From JAEUHO01 sp046350655 (lineage in GTDB: Bacteria > Planctomycetota > PLA2 > JAEUHO01): a DNA stretch of 64,000 nucleotides. Under the pieces are notes generated by a model. It had not been told where the DNA came from, made no database searches, and saw only the letters and a program-made list of their open reading frames with translations. Where the stretch lies: assembly GCA_046350655.1 (NCBI GenBank), contig JAXMAB010000014.1, forward strand, positions 67,614 to 131,613. The letters run 5' to 3'. The translations under genes and the position numbers were made by a program. Position 1 is the first letter of the stretch, and every line of letters starts with the position of its first letter. Shown here piece after piece: positions 57,941 through 64,000 of this stretch.

Positions 57941-60900
57941 TCAGCGACCGGAGTTGAGGATCGCGAACCGAGCGGCCGTACCCGCGAAGCCGGTCGCCTG
58001 CGTGCGCGTCGCGGACACCGCGGTACCCGTCGAGTTCAGCGTCGCCTCCTTGATCACCATGCCGTTCTCGTTGCTCGACGCCGACGCGTACGCGTAGTAG
58101 AGGCGCGTGTCGGAGAAGTCCCAGGCCATCGACGGACCGACGCGGCCCTGGGTGCCCTCGATGGTGAGGCGACTGGGCGTCGTCGAGAGCGCGCCCGTGG
58201 TCGCGTTGAAGTTGACGTTCGTGATCGCGAACAGCGTCTCGCGGTCCGAGAACCCGGTCGCCCAGCTCGTCGTGTTCGACTGGGAGAGCTGGACGGCCAG
58301 CTTGCTGCCGCTGTAGCTCGGCTGCATGTAGGCCACGAGGCGGGACGTCTGGCCGTTGTTGCCGAAGCCCGTCACGTTGACCACGCCGCCACCCACGTTC
58401 GCGTTGAAGGCGTAGACCTCACCCGAGAAGTGGGAGCCGTCCGACCACGTCGCGTTGTTCACCGGGCCACCGCCCGTGAAGTTCGTCGTGCTGTCCGACG
58501 TCGACGCCCACGAGTTGTACTGCTGGTAGTTCGCGAAGAAGACCGTGCCGTTCGTCCCGAACGTCGAGACCGCCGTGTTGATGCGGTGGTTCGAGAAGGT
58601 GGCGCCGAACGACCACAGGCTGTTGGGGTTCCAGCTGTTGGGCGAACCCGCCATCGGACCGAACCCGCGGGAACCCGGGTCCGTCGGCCAGGGGCCGCCG
58701 ACCGCGAACCCGCGCAGCGCGATGCGGCTGTTGATGGTCGTCGTCGTGTCGACGATCGGCACGCCCACCAGGCGACCGCAGGTCGCGTCGTTCGGCGAGG
58801 TCGTCGGCGTGCCCGTGGTCTGCTGACCGTTCGTCAGCGGGCTGAGCGACTCGTAGTACACGAAGCGCCCGTCCGGCGAGATGAAGTAGGAGAACTGCTG
58901 GAGCGAGCCACGGCTCGACTCCGACCACGCGGCCGGGACCGTGCTGTTCGGCGAACCCGACGAGTACGTCGAGGTGCCCTGGCCGCCCTCGGCCGCGGGG
59001 AGCGCCCCGGCGCAGGCGCTGGTCCCGATGTTCCACGAGAAGAGCGAGCCGGCGTCCATGCCGCAGTGCCACGACGTCGTGAACGTCGTCGCGCCGCCGA
59101 GGGGCGTACCCCCCCAGAAGATCAGGCCGCCGGTGCTCGTCGAGGCGTCGCGCGTGAACGCGAGGCCGCCGAACTTCCACCACATGCCGCCCGTGAACCG
59201 CAGGCTCGTCACCAAGTTCTCGGCGGACGTCGCCCAGGGGTTGGTCGACGCGCCGGTCGCGTTGAACACCGCCACGTCCTCACGGGAGTCCGTGAAGATG
59301 TTGCTGTTCATGTTGTTGAACCACGTCTGCGTCGACGCGTTGTAGACCGCGGCGATGGCCTTGCCGTCGTCCGAGATCTCGAACTGCGTCGTGGGGCCGT
59401 TGAAGTAACCCCAGAGGCGGCAGTTCTCCTCGCCGCGGATCACGCCGGACAGGCGCGACGGCGGCATGTACCGGCGGGTCGCCGTGCCCACCTGGTTGAA
59501 CGTGAACGTGCCACCGGTCGACTCGAAGAAGTCGGTGTAGATCTGGCGCTTGAGGAAGTTCGTCGAGCCCGACACGCCGGCGAGCGTGGTGCTCGCGCCG
59601 ATGATGGCCACCGTGTTGCCCGCCGCGTTCACGCGGAAGGGCATCGGCGCCGCCGAGTTCTCGGCGAAGTTGGCCCAGTTCAGGCCGAAGAAGTCCTGCG
59701 GCGAGTAGGTCGGGTTGCCCGTCGTGAGGAAGTTCGAGCTGATCGCACCGGGCGAGGGCGTCCACGCCGACGAGTACGAGCCGAGGCCGACCGAGCCCGG
59801 GGGCGCCCAGCGGTGGAACCACACCGAGACCGGGTTGCTCGCGGTGTTGTTCCAGCTGCCGAGGCCGCCGAAGTTCGACGCCAGCAGCGCCGCGTTGCTC
59901 GACGTGCTGGTGATGTTGTCCACGCGGTACACCCAGTGGTCGCGGTGGACGACCGAGGGATCCGACAGGCTCGACGACCCGTAGTTGTTGCCCTTCACGA
60001 AGTAGAGGGCGCGGTTCGTGAGCGTCATCGACGAGCCGTACATGTACAGGCCGTCGGTGGAGGAGCCCGAGCCGCCGGTGGCCAACGTGCGGAAGGTCGT
60101 CGCGCCGGTGAACACCTTCTCGCCCGTCAGCGAGAAGATCACGATGTTCACGTTCGAGGCGGTGGAGGCCAGGAGGAAGTTGTCGACGTTGTTCTTGAGC
60201 ACCGCGGCGGCGAACCGGCCGTCCGGGCTCACCGTGATCTGGAGGCGGCGGAACACGCTCTCACGGGCGCGGTCGCTGGTGAGGACCGCGTCGCCGAAGC
60301 CCTTCCACGTCGTCTTGTCCGTGGCGAACGGCACCGAGATCTTGCTGTCCTTGCGGACGATGAAGAACCCGAAGTACGAGGCGTTGTCGAACGCGCGGAG
60401 CTGACCGCCGTTGGCGTAGACGCCGTTCACCGGGTCGGAGTTGCCCGCGGCCACGCCGGGCACGTTCGACGCGAACGGCAGCTCGATGCAGGCGTCGCCG
60501 TTGCGCTCGAACGTCGCGATGCCCGCGTTGGCGATGCTGGAGCCGCCGCTGGACGTCGAGTTGTCCGAGTTGTAGCCCTCACCGCTGTTGAGGCGCTGCA
60601 TGTCGGCGTGCTGCGCGGCGCGGGCGCCGCGCGGGTTCAGGTTGTAGGCGTCGTACGCCCACCACGTCGGGTTGACCGTGATCGGCATCATGTCGACGCT
60701 CGAGAGGAGCGTGCTGATCGTGGCGCCGGCCGGCAGGGCGATGTGCCCCGCCGTGAGGTCGGTGGACGCGAGCGCCCGCACCGTCGGGCCGACGACGAGC
60801 GGCTCGTAGATGTAGACCGACTGGCTGTTGTACTCGAAGGACACGTGGTTGAACGTGCCGAGGGGCGCGAACGTGCCGTTCACGCTGGTCGCCGTGTGCG

Positions 60901-62470
60901 CCGTCGTGGACTCCGAGATCACCACCGCGTCCGGGCCGACCGAGAACCGGCAGGTGCGCGTCGTCGTGTGCGACGCGCCGACCGGGAGCGGGAGCTGCGC
61001 GTCGGTCGCGGTCACGCTGAGCGTGATGTAGCCGGTCCGGAGGGGCCCGACCTCCTTCAGCGCGCCGTTGCCGCGGAGCTCGCCACCGATCGTGAACTGC
61101 ATGCCGACGGTCGCGAGGCTCGCGACCGCGCCCGAGGCCGTCGCGCTCCACGCGACCTGACCGGCGACCTCGGTGCCGTCGAGGACCTTCTCGGTGTCGT
61201 GCGGGGCATCGGAGAAGCCGTCGTTCGGGACGCCGCCGGTGGCGATCATCTGCTTCGAGTACGGACGGTTCGCGTCGGCGTCCTGGAGGAAGTTCGAGGC
61301 GCCCGACCACGTGCTGCCGGCGAGGAGCACCGCGTTGTCCAGGGCCAGGACCGGCGGGGCGCCGTCGACCATCGTGAACGAGAAGTTCTTCCACTGGTTC
61401 TGCGTCGTGTTCAGCGGCAGCGTCGTGCTGTACACGTGGTACTGCCAGTTGTTGAAGACGCCCGCGCGGCGCGGGATGCCGAGCAGCGCCCCCGAGTCGT
61501 CCTTGAGCCGGATGCCCTCGGGGAACTTGCCGGTGTACGGACCGGCGACGTTGTCCGCCGCGTAGGCGGACGTCGCGGAGCCCTTCGCCACGGCGTTCAG
61601 CGACGGCGCGGCGCCGCGCAGGCGCGCGTTGACGTTGGCGGCCGGGCCGTTCGTGCCGACCGACGACGCGAGCACCACCTCGTGCTGGAAGGGCGGGATG
61701 CCGTCCGAGATGCTGATCTGGTCCACGTAGGACGTGCCGCACTTGCCGTTCGCGACCGTCGTCGAGGTGATGATGAGCGGCGGGACGAGGACGGTGATCG
61801 TGAACTCGCGGATCACCGTCAGGGGCGTCGGGAGCGTGCTGTCGGTCGCCTTGACGCTCACCTTGTAGACGAACGGGGTCGTGGGCTTCACGCCGCTCGG
61901 CGCGCCGACGATCGTGCAGGACGGGCTCGGGATCACCATGCCGGTGGGCAGGGGCTCGTCGTTCGCGTTCAGCGGGTCGTCGACGACCTCGCAGGAGTAG
62001 GGCGACTGACCGCCCGCGACGACCAGCGGGAGCGACGCGAACTGGTTGAACACGAGGCTCGGCAGGACCGGGTCGGTCGCGAAGACGAGCGGGCCGATCG
62101 CGATCTCCCAGTGGAAGCTCATCACGAACGTCGAGAACGGGTCGGAGCCCGTGTCCGTGAGCTTCAGCGTGAAGTCGTACGTGCCGTCGTCGAGCACCTG
62201 ACCGACCAGACACACCGTGTCGCTGTCGGTCTGGATGCCCGGCGGGAGCGCGCCGTCGATGACCTCGAGCAGGTACGGGCCGCCACTACCCCCGGTGAAC
62301 GGCAGGCAGTGGTTGACCACCTGACCGGAGACGGTCGTGGGCAGCGCGTTCGAGGTGATGACGACCGGGTTCGCCGGCGTGCGGAACCCGTGGCCGTGCC
62401 CGCCGCAGCCCGCGAGCGAGCCAGTGACCGCAGCGAAAACGATGGAGCAAACGAGGCCCAAACGGCGCAT
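57941..62470 (-). CDS. Giant surface lipoprotein with Ig-like and beta-propeller-like repeats
   Basis: About 1509 residues. The signal peptide has a good lipobox (TGSLAGCGG), so it is probably a lipid-anchored outer-membrane or cell-surface protein. Residues ~30-230 hold two or three putative-Ig (He_PIG) repeats (LPTTVSGQVVNHCLPFTGGSGGPYLLEVIDGALPPGI; LPLVVAGGQSPYSCEVVDD). The C-terminal half has repeated DGRFAAAVLKNN, DDGKAIAAVYN, SPDGRFVYYES and DFSDTRLYYAY units, resembling PD40/WD-type propeller blades. Asn/Ser/Thr are abundant and GC is clearly lower than in neighbours. ATG 62470 has GGAGG 7 bases upstream. A promoter and terminator flank it. Ligand unknown. Confidence 0.85.
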   Translation of the reverse strand: MRRLGLVCSIVFAAVTGSLAGCGGHGHGFRTPANPVVITSNALPTTVSGQVVNHCLPFTGGSGGPYLLEVIDGALPPGIQTDSDTVCLVGQVLDDGTYDFTLKLTDTGSDPFSTFVMSFHWEIAIGPLVFATDPVLPSLVFNQFASLPLVVAGGQSPYSCEVVDDPLNANDEPLPTGMVIPSPSCTIVGAPSGVKPTTPFVYKVSVKATDSTLPTPLTVIREFTITVLVPPLIITSTTVANGKCGTSYVDQISISDGIPPFQHEVVLASSVGTNGPAANVNARLRGAAPSLNAVAKGSATSAYAADNVAGPYTGKFPEGIRLKDDSGALLGIPRRAGVFNNWQYHVYSTTLPLNTTQNQWKNFSFTMVDGAPPVLALDNAVLLAGSTWSGASNFLQDADANRPYSKQMIATGGVPNDGFSDAPHDTEKVLDGTEVAGQVAWSATASGAVASLATVGMQFTIGGELRGNGALKEVGPLRTGYITLSVTATDAQLPLPVGASHTTTRTCRFSVGPDAVVISESTTAHTATSVNGTFAPLGTFNHVSFEYNSQSVYIYEPLVVGPTVRALASTDLTAGHIALPAGATISTLLSSVDMMPITVNPTWWAYDAYNLNPRGARAAQHADMQRLNSGEGYNSDNSTSSGGSSIANAGIATFERNGDACIELPFASNVPGVAAGNSDPVNGVYANGGQLRAFDNASYFGFFIVRKDSKISVPFATDKTTWKGFGDAVLTSDRARESVFRRLQITVSPDGRFAAAVLKNNVDNFLLASTASNVNIVIFSLTGEKVFTGATTFRTLATGGSGSSTDGLYMYGSSMTLTNRALYFVKGNNYGSSSLSDPSVVHRDHWVYRVDNITSTSSNAALLASNFGGLGSWNNTASNPVSVWFHRWAPPGSVGLGSYSSAWTPSPGAISSNFLTTGNPTYSPQDFFGLNWANFAENSAAPMPFRVNAAGNTVAIIGASTTLAGVSGSTNFLKRQIYTDFFESTGGTFTFNQVGTATRRYMPPSRLSGVIRGEENCRLWGYFNGPTTQFEISDDGKAIAAVYNASTQTWFNNMNSNIFTDSREDVAVFNATGASTNPWATSAENLVTSLRFTGGMWWKFGGLAFTRDASTSTGGLIFWGGTPLGGATTFTTSWHCGMDAGSLFSWNIGTSACAGALPAAEGGQGTSTYSSGSPNSTVPAAWSESSRGSLQQFSYFISPDGRFVYYESLSPLTNGQQTTGTPTTSPNDATCGRLVGVPIVDTTTTINSRIALRGFAVGGPWPTDPGSRGFGPMAGSPNSWNPNSLWSFGATFSNHRINTAVSTFGTNGTVFFANYQQYNSWASTSDSTTNFTGGGPVNNATWSDGSHFSGEVYAFNANVGGGVVNVTGFGNNGQTSRLVAYMQPSYSGSKLAVQLSQSNTTSWATGFSDRETLFAITNVNFNATTGALSTTPSRLTIEGTQGRVGPSMAWDFSDTRLYYAYASASSNENGMVIKEATLNSTGTAVSATRTQATGFAGTAARFAILNSGR

Positions 62471-62797
62471 ACGGACCCTCCGCAACCTGGGACGCGGGAA
62501 TCTTACGGAGCCGACCGACGTTCCTTCAAGTGCTTTTCGCCGGCGCTCCCCGGGGGGTGAGCCGACACGGGGGTGCTCGGAGCAAAGTCGGGACCAGCGA
62601 GAGGCGGTATTCGCCTCGCGTTGTAACGACTTGTCGGGCCGGGGGTAACGTCCGCCAGCAGTCGCGCGCGCGCGCTCCCCCTGCCCCGCGCGCCGAGCGA
62701 TTCCGCACGCCGAGCCGCGCCCCTCCCTGCGGAGCAGGTCGACCGCGGCCAGAAACGCGGCGGGCGCGTGGCTCTGCCGAGGGACTCGCCCTCGAGG
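62471..62797. other. Intergenic region upstream of the giant lipoprotein
   Basis: No gene seen. It contains the promoter at 62500-62529 and an otherwise unremarkable stretch. The TTACAACGCGAGGCGAATAC segment around 62604-62623 (minus strand) is less GC-rich than the surroundings. Confidence 0.4.
62500..62529 (-). promoter_or_regulatory. Sigma70-type promoter for the giant lipoprotein gene
   Basis: TTGAAG (62529-62524) and TAAGAT (62505-62500) on the minus strand with an 18-base spacer; the start codon lies ~30 bases downstream, giving a short leader with GGAGG. Confidence 0.6.
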
Positions 62798-64000
62798 TCA
62801 CCGATCGAACCCGGACGAGGCTCCCCCCCCGGTCGACTCGACCTCGAACGCGGCGGCGCCCGTGCCGCTCCCCCCCCGGCCCCCATCGCTGTCCGTGGTG
62901 AGATCCATGGTCGCGGCCATCACCAGGAGGGCGGTGGGCACCGACCACGACATGAGCACCTCCGCGGTCCGCAGAAGGGCGATCCCGACGTCGGCGGGGC
63001 TGCCTCCGCCGCCCACGCCGGCCACCTGGGTGGCGACCGGCGCGGCGATGGCCACGAGGACGAAGACCGCGCCGGCGGCGGTTCCGACCCGGCGCCACCC
63101 GGTCAGCGCGGCCGACAGCGCGAGCAGCGACGTCAGGGCAAGGCCCACGGTCACCAACCGCCCCGGCGCCCCGAGGACCTCGAGGAAGGTCGCGCTGGAC
63201 TCGGTGCGCAGCACGTCGACGAGCGGCACGATCGTGTCGTCGATCAGCGCGGTCCGGAACGGGATCAGGACGACCCCGTCGCCGCGCGTCTCCGTCGTGA
63301 GCGACTGGGGGTAGAGCAGGATCGCGAACGCGAGCAGCGCCGCGGCGGCGGCCACGACCCGCGCCGCGCGACGCGACGCCTGCGTGGCGGCCCCGGCCGC
63401 CACGGCCACGGCGACCCAGACGACGTAGGTCTCGATGCCGAACCACCGCAGCGTCGAGGGCGTCAGGGCGGCGAGCGCCAGCGCCGCGACGGCGAGGATC
63501 CACGCCCCGCGACGCTTCCCGCCGGGCGTCGCCAGCGCCACCAGCGCCGCGAGGACGATGGACCCCCGGCAGACGAGCCGCACCGTCGTGACGTTCCAGC
63601 GGCCGCTCGTCGCCGCCTCGATCAGGGTCACCCGGGACTCGATCCCGTAGGTCGGGTGGATCGCCACCCACACCACGAACGCCCCGAGCACCGCGACGGC
63701 CGCGTAGAGCCACCTGCGACCCTGGCCGGACGGACGCCCGGCGAGCGGGGCGGGCGCCGCCGCGGGTCCGGCGTCGCGCCCGAGGAGGGCGAGCACGGTC
63801 CCGGAGAGCATCAGGTAGACGCACAGCCCGGCCTTCATCAGCACTTCGCCGACCGCCTGCAGGTAGCGCGTCTGGAGAAGCCCCTCGCCCGTGTCCCGCA
63901 GGAACCACATCACGGCCCGGGCGGGCACCAGCCACGTGCCGATCATCGCGAGGAGCGCGAGCCCCGCGACGAACCGGACCGGGCGCCCGCGGAACCGCGA
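62798..64000 (-). CDS. Polytopic membrane protein (5' end beyond the window)
   Basis: The frame is open through the right edge; 400 residues are visible. About nine to ten hydrophobic helices, with a periplasmic-looking loop (AIHPTYGIESRVTLIEAATSGRWNVTTVR) after the fourth. The C terminus is Gly/Ser-rich and ends GFDR. Charged loops VLRTESSATFLEVLG and PLVDVLR are present. No conserved family motif recognised; it could be a planctomycete-specific membrane protein. Confidence 0.75.
   Translation of the reverse strand, partial: SRFRGRPVRFVAGLALLAMIGTWLVPARAVMWFLRDTGEGLLQTRYLQAVGEVLMKAGLCVYLMLSGTVLALLGRDAGPAAAPAPLAGRPSGQGRRWLYAAVAVLGAFVVWVAIHPTYGIESRVTLIEAATSGRWNVTTVRLVCRGSIVLAALVALATPGGKRRGAWILAVAALALAALTPSTLRWFGIETYVVWVAVAVAAGAATQASRRAARVVAAAAALLAFAILLYPQSLTTETRGDGVVLIPFRTALIDDTIVPLVDVLRTESSATFLEVLGAPGRLVTVGLALTSLLALSAALTGWRRVGTAAGAVFVLVAIAAPVATQVAGVGGGGSPADVGIALLRTAEVLMSWSVPTALLVMAATMDLTTDSDGGRGGSGTGAAAFEVESTGGGASSGFDR

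Noticed and set aside
57770..62560. A ~1600-codon plus-strand frame opposite the giant lipoprotein
   Set aside because: Arg/His/Val-rich composition with no domain pattern; the minus-strand gene has a promoter, ribosome-binding site, lipobox and terminator.
1..64000. Prophage, transposon or integrated plasmid
   Set aside because: No transposase, integrase, capsid, terminase or relaxase motif was seen in any translated frame.

Overview
The window comes from a very GC-rich bacterium, most likely a member of the PVC superphylum and probably a planctomycete. Four things point that way: a small basic protein of the type known from Chlamydiae, Verrucomicrobia and Planctomycetes (46327-46638); an NPCBM-domain secreted protein; an LpxC-FabZ fusion enzyme; and many HEAT-repeat, FGE-like and von Willebrand A proteins. 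The bamA/skp/lpx genes show a lipid A outer membrane. Gene starts are often GTG. Neighbouring genes often overlap by four bases (GTGA or ATGA), so translational coupling is common. Nearly everything is chromosomal housekeeping; no transposase, integrase, phage gene or CRISPR array was seen.

Layout. 1-2500: the 5' part of a membrane-anchored protein, a nitrilase-family amidase and an FGE-like secreted protein, followed by a degenerate repeat array (2591-3090). 3147-6511: rpsB-tsf-pyrH-frr, read leftward from a good promoter. 6706-13493: an envelope operon, bamA-skp-lpxC/fabZ-lpxA-Gfo/Idh oxidoreductase. 13842-24369: leftward dnaB; rpsF-rpsR-rplI (no ssb); pth, rplY, prs, glmU; a small membrane protein; tRNA-Gln on the plus strand; and cinA-tatC. 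24508-26148: an anchored coiled-coil protein with a clear terminator. 26797-29738: a coaE-rho operon with a long C/T-rich leader. 29776-38578: a lytic transglycosylase, a large HEAT protein, recG, and an ECF sigma/anti-sigma pair whose anti-sigma gene is frame-broken. 39173-45934: a PP2C phosphatase, the NPCBM protein, a heavily frame-broken VWA protein, pdxA and a SPOR-like membrane protein. 46327-50887: the small basic protein, a second HEAT protein, a two-domain ABC permease and a class IV aminotransferase. 51025-57083: a second ECF sigma factor with an unusual anti-sigma-like partner carrying CxxCH, a LarA-family enzyme, dsbD and queD. 57154-64000: a small anchored protein, a ~1500-residue lipoprotein of lower GC, and the 3' part of a polytopic membrane protein.

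The most striking non-coding signal is a short dispersed motif with core GCGAGGCCCG (or its complement). I count it by eye about 27 times in 64 kb, about 18 of them between genes. Several copies form head-to-head pairs that make perfect hairpins just after stop codons. Other points of interest are the C-rich leader of coaE-rho, which looks like a Rho-binding region upstream of rho itself; Lys/Ala/Pro-rich tails on many unrelated core proteins; and two genes whose reading frame breaks repeatedly while the rest of the window is clean.

All coordinates, residue numbers and motif counts were read by eye. No database search or structure prediction was run.
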